Origin: Candidatus Hinthialibacter antarcticus
GTDB taxonomy: Bacteria; Hinthialibacterota; Hinthialibacteria; Hinthialibacterales; Hinthialibacteraceae
Assembly: GCA_030765645.1 (NCBI GenBank)
Contig: JAVCCE010000001.1
Location: 62,001 to 126,000 of the forward strand
Direction of reading: 5' to 3'
DNA: 64,000 bases
Positions 36,253 to 48,200 of this stretch are shown here, piece after piece; within the stretch, counting starts at the first letter, position 1; each line of letters starts with the position of its first letter. The position numbers and the translations under genes are program-made. Under the pieces are notes generated by a model. The model made no database searches and had not been told where the DNA came from. It saw nothing but the letters and a program-made list of their open reading frames with translations.

Positions 36253-39200
36253 TGTTTCTCTTCCTGCGTTTCGCTGCGCGTGGATTGCATGAAGCGGCCC
36301 ATCGCGTCCAAGAGCCGACGGATGGACGCCGGTTCAAACCGCGCCGAGTCGTATTCCATATTCAATTCTAAACCGTCGTCGCTTTCTGATGCGAACAGCG
36401 TCAAGTCAAATTTTGACGTGTTGAATTCCAAATCAAATTCACTCACGCTGGCGGCTTTCGTCTTGTTCATTTCAACGCCGTTCGGCTTCTCTACGTCTAA
36501 CTGAATGTCAGAAAAATTCTGATAACCGTATACGACGTTCACCAAGGGCTGCCGCGAAGCGGCGCGGTGCGGGTTCATTTTTTGCACCAGCAAATCGAAG
36601 GGATACTCCTGGTGCTCATAGGCCGAATTGGCGGCGTCCATCACCCGCGTAAGCAGTTCGTCAAAATCCAACTGCGCAGAGGCGCGCACCCGGACGGGAA
36701 GAATATTCACGAAGAAGCCAATCAAACCTTCGAGGTCGGGATGCGTCCGGTTGGCGATGCTGACGCCGACGCAGAGGTCATCCTGCCGCGTCCATTGATA
36801 GAGCAAAACGTAGAAGAAGGCCAATACAACATTCGATAAAGTCGTGTTGTTTGACTGCGCCAAACCACGCAGCGCCGCGACAGTCGGCGCATCCAGAACC
36901 AATTGCTCCGTACCGCCTTGATAGTCTTGCTCAGCGGCGGGGCGGTCATACGGCAGCCGCACCGATTCCGGTTTGCCTTTCAGTTGCTCAAGCCAGTAGG
37001 CTTCGTGCGCGTTCAGGCTGCGTGAATTTTGCCATAGCGCGAAATCCTTATATTGTATGCGCAGCGGTTGGATTGCGGCTTCGCGCCCATCCTGGTTCGC
37101 CTGATAAAACGTCAGCAGATCGCGGAACAATACCTGCATCGACCAGCCGTCGCCGATGATATGGTTGACCGTCAAAACAAAGACGGCGCGGCTGGGATCC
37201 AGCAGGATCAACGTCCCGCGCAACAACGGCGGGCGGGCCAGATCAAACGGCGTATGCGCATCTTTTTCGGCAAGTTGTCGCGCAGCGTTTTCGACATCCG
37301 CTTCATTTTCAAAACAAATCACCCGAACCGAAAACTCAACATTGTCATGGACAACTTGTTTCGGTTCGCCGTCAATTTCAACGAAGCCCGTCCGTAACGC
37401 CTCATGCCGTTTCAGCAATTGGTTGAACGCCCGGTTGAGCGCATCGACGTTCACCTCGCCCTCAAGCAGAAGCGCCTTGGGCATGTTGTAAGCCGCCGTC
37501 GCGTCTTCGCCGCCCGCGCGTTGAATAAACCACAACCGTTTTTGCGCGAACGATAATTCGTAATATTCCTGAGACGGCGCTGGTTCTATCGCCTGGAACT
37601 CATCGCGCTCGCTTTGCCGTATTAACACCGCCAGTTCGGCAATGGTTGGGTGTTCAAACAAATCGCGCAGCGCCAGTTTGACGCCGAGGCGTTTGTGAAT
37701 GCGCGACACGGTTTGCATGGCTTTCAGGCTATGGCCGCCGATGTCGAAGAAGCGGTCGCGAACGCCAATCGAAGCAGTATTCAACACTTCGCGCCAGATA
37801 TCGGCCAGTTGTTGTTCGGTCTCATCACTGGGCTGGTCGAGCGCATCCTCTGCATTTTGCTCTTGCTGTGGCAGCGGCAAAACGCGCTTGTCAGTTTTAC
37901 CGCCCGGCGAAAGCGGGATGGCGTCAAGTTGCATCCAATAACGCGGCACGCAATAGTCGGGCAGGCGTTTCGCCAACGCGGCGCGTAGCGGTTTTGTATC
38001 CGGCTCGCCCTCCGCAACAAAATACGCAACCAGTTCCGGCTCGCCCTGGCGCACATCGCGCAGCGCGACTGCGGCTTGAACAACGCCGGGCAGCGCTTGA
38101 ATCTGTTGTTCAATCTCGCCCAGTTCAACGCGATAGCCGCGCACTTTCACCTGGTCGTCATTACGGCCCAAATAATCCAGTTCGCCGTCATCAAGCCAGA
38201 CGCCCACGTCTCCGGTGCGATAGAGCGTTTCGTCCGCCGCGAATGGGTTCGCGATGAATTTCTCTTGAGTCAAATCATCGCGATTCAGATAGCCGCGACC
38301 AACCCCCGCGCCGCCGATATAAATCTCGCCCGCCTCGCCAACCGGCGCCGGACGCATCCAACCATCCAGAACATAAACCTGGGTGTTATGAATCGGCTTT
38401 CCAATTAAGACGCGCTCGTCCTTCGGCGAAATTTCTTTCACGATGCAGCCGACGGTGGTTTCGGTCGGCCCGTACTCATTGACCACCCGCATCGACGGAT
38501 TGAGTTGATGCAAATAGCGTACGCAATCCATCGGCAGCGCCTCGCCGCCGACAATCGCCAGGCTGACATCGGTCTGTTGAATATTGAGTTCTTTGAGCAC
38601 GGAAATATGCGACGGCGTCAGTTTGACGCAATCAAAGCCGCTCCCAGGCTCGAACATTGCCGCCAACAGATCGGGCGTCTCTTCTTCTTGACCGAATACA
38701 TGCAGCGTCTTACCGCGCAGCAGCGGCAAAAACAAACTGGTGACGGTCATGTCAATCGAGATCGACGAATGCAGCCCCATCACCCCGCCGTCGCGTTCGC
38801 CGTAATAATAGTCGTTCGCCCAATGGAGATAATGCGAAAGGTTGCGGTGTTCGATCAAACACCCTTTCGGAAGCCCGGTCGAACCGGACGTATAAATCAC
38901 ATACGCCAAGTCTTGCAGACGCGGGTTCACGCCCGGTTCATCCGTTGACGCGCCGTTGATTTCATTCGCCAATAAAAGCGGGCGCCCGACGGCATTGAGA
39001 CGCGCTGCATACTTCGCCTCAGTGATGACAACTTTGCAGCCGCTGTCTTGAATAACATGTTCAATGCGCGCATCCGGCGCGGTTGGGTCAATCGGGACAT
39101 ACGCCGCGCCTGATTTCAACACGCCCAGAATCGCGGCAACCATCGCATCCGAACGGCCCATCAACACGCCGACCAGGTCATCTGCGCCAACCTCATATTT

Positions 39201-42200
39201 TTGAATCAACGAATTCGCAAACGGGTTCGCCTGTTGGTTCAGCGCAGCGTAACTTAATGAATGCGTTTTTATTTTCAACGCAATCGCTTCGGGTTCAGAA
39301 TGAACGCGTATTAAAAAGTCATCAACAATTGTTGTTTGCGAGGCTGCGGTCCGGGTTGCATTCCATTGATTGACAACCAGGCCATATTCGGGTCCAGACA
39401 AGATAGAGAATTGCTTGACTTGCAGGCCGGGGTTCTGCGCCATGCGCTCAAACGCCGCCTTTAATTGTTTCACCAACCAGGCGATGCGCGTCTCTTCATA
39501 CGCGGCGCCGTTGTAATGCAATTTCAGTTGCAACCGGGCGCCGGGCGCAACGATGAGATTGAGATCGTAATGGGTTTGATCAAAGTTCTCGATTTGATCA
39601 ATCGTCCAATGCGCCTCGCTGTCATCTTCAACTTCGATGGAATCCAGTTCGGTCGGATAATTCGCAAAGATCATCAACACGTCAAACAAGTCGCGTTCGC
39701 CGCCCGACAGCGCTTGAATGTCCGCCAGTGGATAATATGAATACGCTTCGGATTCGAGCGTTTGGTTTTGAATAATTTTCAACGCATCAGAGACCGTATG
39801 GTTTCCATCAAACCCAGCGCGAACCGGGATCGCATTAATGAACAATCCCAGCATGTCTTCGACGCCTTCAACATCCGCCGCGCGTCCCGAAACAATCGAC
39901 CCCATCATCACGTCGTCGCGGCCCGCGTGTTGTTGCAGCGCCAACGCCAGCCCCGTTTGGACCACAGTATTCAACGTCACGTTGGCGTTTGACGCGACAG
40001 CCTGAAGCGCCGCAGTCAATTCTTCATCTAATGTGATTTCGGCTTTTTTGAATTGATAACTTTCGTCGCTTGCATTACGTCGTTTCGCAATCGTGGCGGC
40101 GGGCTCATAGCCTTCGACCCACTTCGCCCAATAGGCTTGCGCCTGTTCTGCGTCTTGACTTTGCAACCAGGCGATATAGTCGCCGTAGCGCGGCGGTGAA
40201 TTCAACTCCGCTGCACCCTCGCGAGCAAAGCCGCCGTATAACTGATAGAGTTCTTGATAGACAATACGAAGACACCAGCCGTCCAACAGCAAATGGTGAT
40301 AACTCCAGATGACTTGATATTGCGTTTCGTTTAATTGGTAAACGTGAATGCGCATCAATGGATCATGGGTGAAATGAAATCCGCGCCGCCGTTCGTCTTC
40401 TTGTTTTTGTTGAATCAATACGTCTTGTTGTTCTGAGGGCAACGCCGCGATTGATTCAAAATTCCATTCCGGCTCGCGTTGTTTCAATACAATCTGCAAG
40501 GGCGATGCAACCCCGTCATAAACAAAGGCGGTGCGAAAAATCGCATGACGTTGGCACAATTCAAACCACGCTTGGCGAAACGCTTCAACCGACAACCCGC
40601 CATTCAGCCGAAACGACATTTGCAGAAAATAGGCCTGCGATTCAGGCTGATAGAGCGACTGAAACAACAAGCCCTGCTGCATAGGCGACAAGGGATACAC
40701 ATCTGCAATTTCACTGGCGCGCCAGCCGTTCGTTTCCAGCAGTTCTTCAAATTGAACAAGCGACAAAGAACATCCCGTGCAATCTGACGGCGTTAATTCT
40801 GACATCGTTTGACGGCTGCAATGATTGCTGACCACGTTGAGTTGTTCTCGAAACGCTTGCAAAAATTGTTCGACCGTTTCTTTTTGATGGCGGCGCTTGT
40901 TATAAATCGCCGATAACGCCATACGCCCACTGGCGACCAGGGCGATTATTTCTATATCGAAGTCGCGCTGTAAACGAGCGCCCAGCGTCTTGCCGCACGG
41001 TTCATCCACAATCGAGAACAGGCCTTCGTTTCCATCGGCGTCAAACTGCCCCAGATAGTTGAAACTCAGTTGCGACGGCGGCGCCTCAATCTCTTCGATT
41101 TTCGCTAGATGGCGCAACACGCCATAGCCCATCCCTTTGCGCGGAACCGCCCGCAGCGCTTCTTTGGTTTCTTTGATCTGCTGCGCCAGCGAGTCGCTCT
41201 CTACTCGAAGCAAAAATGGAAACATCGAGGTAAACCAGCCAACAGTGCGGCTGATGTTGATGGGTCGCGACAGCGCTTCGCGTCCGTGGCCTTCAAGCGT
41301 AATCCAAAACGCATCGCCGCTAGTCCAATCGCTCAGAGCGCGCGCTAATGCCGTCAACAACAGGTCGTTCATCTCCGTTGAATAAGCGCGGTGCGAACGC
41401 GTCAACAATTGCTCGGTTTCGTCATTCGACAGTTCAAGTTGAATCACGTCGCAATCGCCGTAAACATTCGCGTCCGCGTCGCCGTCCAGCGGCAGCGCCG
41501 TTGCAGGTTGAGTTAGTGCGCTGCGCCAATAGTCCGTTTCCTGCAACAGGGCGCCATCTTGCGAAAACACATGAAGCGCCTCTGCCCATAGTTGATACGA
41601 AGCCGTTTTTTGAGGCAACACCGGCTGCGCGTTATGCGACCGCGCCTGATAGGCCGTCTCTAAATCTTCCAGGAGAATGCGCCACGAAACGCCGTCAACC
41701 ACAAGGTGATGAACGATCCATAAAATCCGGTCGCCGCTCGACGTACGATAGAGCGCTGCTTTCATCAACGGCGTGTTTTGCAAATCAAAGCCCGCCTGCG
41801 CAGACTGCGCGTGAAGTTCAACTGCGGCGGTTTCATCGGTCTCGCCGCAGCAATCCACCACCTCGAAATCAATGGGAACGTCCAGTCCACGATTGTATTG
41901 CTGATAGGCGCCGCGCGGCTGATGAAACTGCATGCGCAACGCGTCATGGTGGCGCCAGATATCCTTAAACGCCTCTTTTAAGGCATCAGCGTCTATTGCT
42001 TGCAACGGTTTCAACATCACCGATTGATTGAAGTGATGAATGTCGTCATCATGCCCGTCAAAAAACCATTGCTGAATCGGCGCGAGTTTCACTTCGCCTT
42101 CAATAACTTCATCGGCGGTTTCTTCGACTTGCGCGGCGCTCAACCTCGGCGCCAGTTCCGCGACAGTCAGGTATTGAAACAAATGGCGAATCTCCGCCTG

Positions 42201-45200
42201 CCAACCCAACTGGCGCAAGCGGCTGACGATTTGAATCGCGCGGATCGAATCGCCGCCCGCCTCAAAATAATTATCATGCACGCCAAGGGCCGGGCGCCCC
42301 AACACCGAACGCCAAACGTCGAGTAACGCCTGTTCGGTTTCGTTGCGCGGCGCGGCGTCTTTGGATGAAGCCGTATCCAAGCCGCCGGGTTCAGGTAATT
42401 TCTTGCGATCAATTTTTCCATTACGGTTCAGCGGCAGCCGCTCTAACTCGACCCACCGAGACGGAACCATGTAATCCGGCAGTTCCTTCGACAAACGCTC
42501 GCGCAACTGCGCCGCAGAAACGGAACGCGCCGCTGCGTAATACGCAACCAGTTCTTTGGTCCCCACCGAAGTCAAACGCGCTTCGACCGCCGCCTGGTCG
42601 ATCTCATCAAACGCCTGCAAGCGAATTTCAATTTCGCCCGGCTCCACCCGAAAGCCGCGGACCTTCACCTGGTTGTCGATGCGTCCAATAAACGAAACGG
42701 TTCCATCATCGTTCCAAACGCCCTGGTCACCGGTTTTATACATACTCGCGCCGGAGCGAAACGGGTCAGCAACAAATTTCTCACGCGTCAGCGCATCGCG
42801 ATTCAAATAGCCGCGCGCCACGCCGTCGCCGCCCACGCAGATCTCGCCCGGGACGCCAACCGGCTGCGGGCCGCCATGCGCATCAAGAATATAAACCGTC
42901 GAGTTGGCGATGGGCATTCCAATCGGCGCATCGCCGACTTGTTCGCGTTCAATCGAATAATACGTCGAGAAGGTGGTGTTTTCGGTCGGGCCATACACAT
43001 GCAGCATAGACAAGTCTGGGCAATGGGCGCGGACGCGGTTGATATGTTTGACGGAAACCTTTTCGCCGCCCGTCAACAAAACCCGCAGCGAACCAAACAT
43101 ATTAATTTGCGCTTCGGCGTATTGATTGAATAAACTTGTGGTCAGAAACAAAATGCTAACCCGGTTCGTTTCAATCAGAGCCGCCAAGCGGGCCGGTTCA
43201 AGCAGGTCGTCTTCATGCGGCATACACACGCTGGCGCCGTTGAGCAACGCGCCCCAGATTTCAAAAGTAGAGGCGTCAAACGAAAGCGATCCGGTTTGCA
43301 AGATACAATCGCTCTGATTGATTTGAATGTAATTGGTGTTTTTGACCAAACGCGTAATCGAACGCTGCTCAATTAGCGAACCCTTGGGTTCGCCCGTTGA
43401 ACCAGAGGTGTATATCACATACGCCAAACTCGAACCATCGGTTTGCGTTGACGGATTTCCAGACAGTTCGCCTTCGACTTGCGCCGCGTCGACCCAATGG
43501 ATGTCCGTTAAAATTGTCGAATAAGTCTCAATCAGCGCTGCGTCTGAGAGAACAATGCGGCATTGCGCGTCTTCAACCATATATTGAATACGCGACTGGG
43601 GATACGCCGGGTCCAGCGGGACATACGCGCCGCCCGCCTTCAAGATCGCCAACGCTGCAATCACCGGCCCTTGCGAGCGCTCCATCAACACCCCCACGCA
43701 TTCTTCCGGCTGCAGCGCATACTCGACGCACAGCCGCGTCGCCAGCGCGTTGCCTTTTTGGTTGAGCTGCTGGTACGTCAACTTATCATCGCCGCAGATC
43801 AGGGCGGTTGCGTTCGGTGTTTGTTCGGCCTGACGTTCAAACAGCTCCGCAACGCTCAATGTTTTTGGATAATCCGCCGCAGCGTCATTAAAGTTTTCTA
43901 TCACCCGCCGCCGTTCATCATCAGACATAACCGGCAGTGAATGCAGCGCCTTCTGCGGCGCAGCAAGGGCGGATGCAACCAACGCGCAAAAGTGACGCGC
44001 CATGCCTTCAATGCGTCTCGGTTCAAACAGGTCAGCGTTATATTCAATGCCGACGCCGCACCGCCCGTTTGGTAATTCACTAAAGAAAAAAGTCAAATCA
44101 AATTTGCTGATCGCAGAATGCAGCGGATACGCTTCAATCGCTACCGCGTTGCCATCTTGCGTTTGTTGATTATGCAACGTCACCGCGACATCAAACAGCG
44201 GCGAACGGCTCAAGTCGCGATGCAGTTCGAGTTCATCGACTAAACGGTCAAAGGGGTACGCCTGATAGGTGAGCGCCTGGGCGACTGCGTCGCGCGTCTG
44301 TTCGAGCAACCCGGCAAAGCCCGCGTCGCCGTTGATGCGGCTGCGTAAGGGCAACATGTTGACGAAGAAGCCAACCAGCCCTTCCAGGTCGGCGTGTTCA
44401 CGCCCTGCGACCGGCGAGCCAACCACGACATCATCTTGGTTCGCATAACGAAACAGCAGCGCATAAACAGCGGCCAACACAGTCACAAACGCGCTGGCGC
44501 CACGGTCGCGACCAAACATCCACAGGCGCTGGGCCAACGCGGCTTCGAGTTCAAACGAATAGACGCCACCCGAAAAACTCTGCACCACAGGCCGGGGGCG
44601 GTCCGTCGGCAATTCTAAAACGGAAACTTCATCCTTAAATTGATCGAGCCAGAAACGCCGGGCGCTTTCGACGCCGTTGGATTGCAGCCATTCTTTCTGC
44701 CAGACAGCGTAATCTTTATATTGCAAACGCAATCCGGCCAGCGGCGAAGGTTGTTTGCGGCGGTGGGCCTCGTATAGTTGCGCCCATTCATCCAGCAAGA
44801 CATTCATCGACCAGCCGTCGCTGATACTGTGATGGATGCTGAACAAAACGATGTTGCGTTGTTCAGCAAACCGAAACAGCGCGACGCGAAACAGCGGCCC
44901 ATTCGCTAAATCAAACGGCTGATTGGTTTTGCTGAGGATTAATTCGCGTTCATCATCTTCACGTAACAAAGCGCTGCGCTGGTCAAAGATTTCAAAGGGA
45001 ACATCAATGGCGTCTTGCACAACTTGCCAAGGTTCATCATGCTCTTCGACAATAACAGTGCGCAGCGATTCATGCCGCGCAATCAACAAGCCCAGCGTCT
45101 CGCGCAACGCCTCCGCGTCCAGGTCGCCGGGCGCGCGAAACGCTTCTGAAATCATATAGGCGAGGCGGTTGGCGCCCATGCGCTCAATCAGCCACAAGCG

Positions 45201-48200
45201 GCGCTGTCCATGCGAAAGCGGATACCGCGCCGCACCCGGCGCGGGTTCGATATGACGGAACGCTTCAAGGTGGCCCGGCTCAATCGCCTGCGCCAACCCC
45301 GCAAGAGTTGGATGTTGAAACACCAGCCGCAGCGGGATTTTCACATTCATCTCTTGATGAATTTTCGCGACCAATTGCGTCGCTTTCAAACTATGCCCGC
45401 CGCGTTCAAAGAAATTATCAAACGCGCCGATGTCTTCGCGTTCTAACACGCTGCGCCACAACCCGGCGAGGCGTTCTTCTTTCTCATTGCGGGGCGCGAC
45501 AAATTGCTGGTGATCGCGTTGAGCGTTCTTCGCCAGCGCAGCCAGCGCCTTACGGTCGATCTTTCCATTCGCCGTCAGTGGAAATTCCTCCACAAAAATA
45601 TACGACGACGGCGCCATGTAATCCGGCAGCAGCGGCGCAATTGTTTTACGAATTTCCTTCGCGAACGAAGACTCGCCGCACCATGACGGATTTATACCAT
45701 CGAGGTTTGATTGTTTTATCTCAGTAACATTTCGATCAGTCCGCAAAGCGAATACGTTGTATAAATTGGTATTTTGCAGCAAGGCGTCTTGTTCAATCTG
45801 CAGGCTGAATCCACGCTGCTTTAATACGTTCGTCACTGTATCCAGGCGCCCGTTAACGTCATGCACTTCGATGACAACCTGCGCGATTTTGTCCCAATCG
45901 CGTTCGTCAATGCCGAGCAACACTTCTAACTCGCTTTGTTCGACATCGACCTTCAACAGGTCGATACGCTCAATGGACTGTTCGCGAATCACGTTCGACA
46001 GCGTCTCCAAGCGGCAGTCAAATTCCTGCGACTGCATGCGCTCTTCCAACAGGTCTTCGAGCGCGGCGTCGGTAATTTCACGCCCTTGCGCAGTGAGTTC
46101 ATTCACCAGATAGGTTTTAACGACTTCGCGCACTTCACCGGAGTCAACGCCCTTGCCTGAAACCACGGTGTTATATGGAAAATAGACAAAACGCGCTTGG
46201 CCCGGCTTATCAGACAATCCCATTTCAAATGCGCGCGACGGCGGCGAATACCATTGCAAGTTTTTGCGCAGGCATTCATACACTGGAGGGATCGGTTCAA
46301 ACGAATAGAGCGTAATGTTTTTTTCTTGCAGCGCCGCGAAGACAGAAAACAACCCGATGTTTCCGCCCACATCAACGATGCAATCGCCGTCATGAATTTC
46401 GATGCCGTATTTTAAATATGCATTGTGAGTAAAAATTTCTTCATAAAGAAAATCCGACTCGCTTTTGTTTTGATGAGCAATGGTCAACCCGTTCGGCAAT
46501 TCATAAATCAACGAAGCATCATCTGGAATTTCATGTATAGAACGCAAGATGCGCTTCAGCGGCGCCGCCTTGTCGGGGTCGGGCGCGATGTAGGCGACCA
46601 ACTGCATCGACGTCGCGTCGTCGCCTTGCGCCAACGCAACGCATCGGTCAACGGCGGGGTGCTTGGCGACAGCGCTTTCGATTTCGCCGAGTTCCACTCG
46701 AAAGCCGCGCACTTGCACCTGGTCGTCATTGCGGCCCAGATGTTCAAGGCGCCCGTCCGCAAACCACCGCCCCACATCGCCGGAACGGTACAAGCGACCC
46801 GGCGACTCAAATGGGTTTTCAATAAAACGCTCTCGGGTCAATGGCTCGCGGTTGAGATATTCGCGGCAGACCCCGTCGCCTCCCACTAAAATTTCACCCG
46901 CAACGCCCGGCGGTTGCAATTGCAGCGCGTCATTACAAACAAAGACGGTCGTCCCCGGGATAGGCGTTCCAATCGGGCTGACGCCCGCCGCGCCAAACAC
47001 GTCGCGCGGTTGAATTTCATAATAAGTCACATGCACAGTGGTTTCGGTGATGCCGTACATGTTAATTAGTTTAATTTCGTTGAGCGGGTAGCGTTCCACC
47101 CAGGGGCGCAAGTAGGTCGCTTCCAGGCGGTCGCCGCCGAAAATCACATAGCGCAAATGCGGGTCGAGCGAATGCGCTTGCGCGCGCACTTCTTGCGCGA
47201 TCAAGTTATAAAATGCAGCAGGCGTCTGGTTCAACACCGTGACCCGATGGCGCCGCAAGAGTTCATGAAACGCCTCGACGTTGCGCACTTCATCACGCGG
47301 CGCGACCACCAGTTTGCCGCCGTACAGCAAGGCGCCGTACATTTCCCAAACCGAAAAATCAAAGCAAAACGAATGAGCGACCACCCACACGTCATCTTCA
47401 TTAAAGTCGAATGGATGCCGATCATTCACCATCAGCCGGACAACGTTACGGTGAGTGACCACGCACCCCTTGGGCTTGCCGGTCGAGCCGGAGGTATAGA
47501 TCACATAGGCTGCGCTGTCGGGTGTAAGCGGCGAAGCCGCTTCGCTCGCATCCTCATTCGCGGTTTCATGCACGTCAACGCACAACAGCGACGGCGCCAG
47601 TTCGCGCAGCGTTGATTGATGATGCGTTTCGCTGACCACCAGACGGCAGCCGCAATCGTCCAGCATGAACCGGATGCGTTCTTGTGGATACGTTGGATCA
47701 ACCGGGACATACGCCGCTCCGGCTTTTTGCACGCCGAGAATCACGGCGACCATCCAATCCGAACGATCCAAAAAGATGGCGATGCGCTCATCAAAACCAA
47801 GTTGAATCTCACGCTGAATACGCCGGGCGATTTGGTTGGCGCGTTGATTGAGTTCTCTATAAGTAAGCGACTGCTCGCCAAATACAACCGCAGTGCGCTC
47901 CGGCGTTTTTTTCGTTTGTTCTTCAAATAACGAAAGAATGGTCGCCGTTTCAGGATACGCAGCCGGGGTCGCGTTCCACTCATAAATCATTCGCCGCGCT
48001 TCATCATCACTCACGATGGGGTGGTGATTGATCGGCGCCTCGGGTTGCGCTGCGACGCCGTCCAACAAGCGGGAGAAATGGGCGCCCATCCGCTGAATGG
48101 TTTCTTCTGAAAATAAATCCGTGTTGTAATTGATGCGAAACAACAACCCGTCCGGCGATTCGGTAAAATCAAAAATCAAATCAAATTTGGCGGTATCAAA

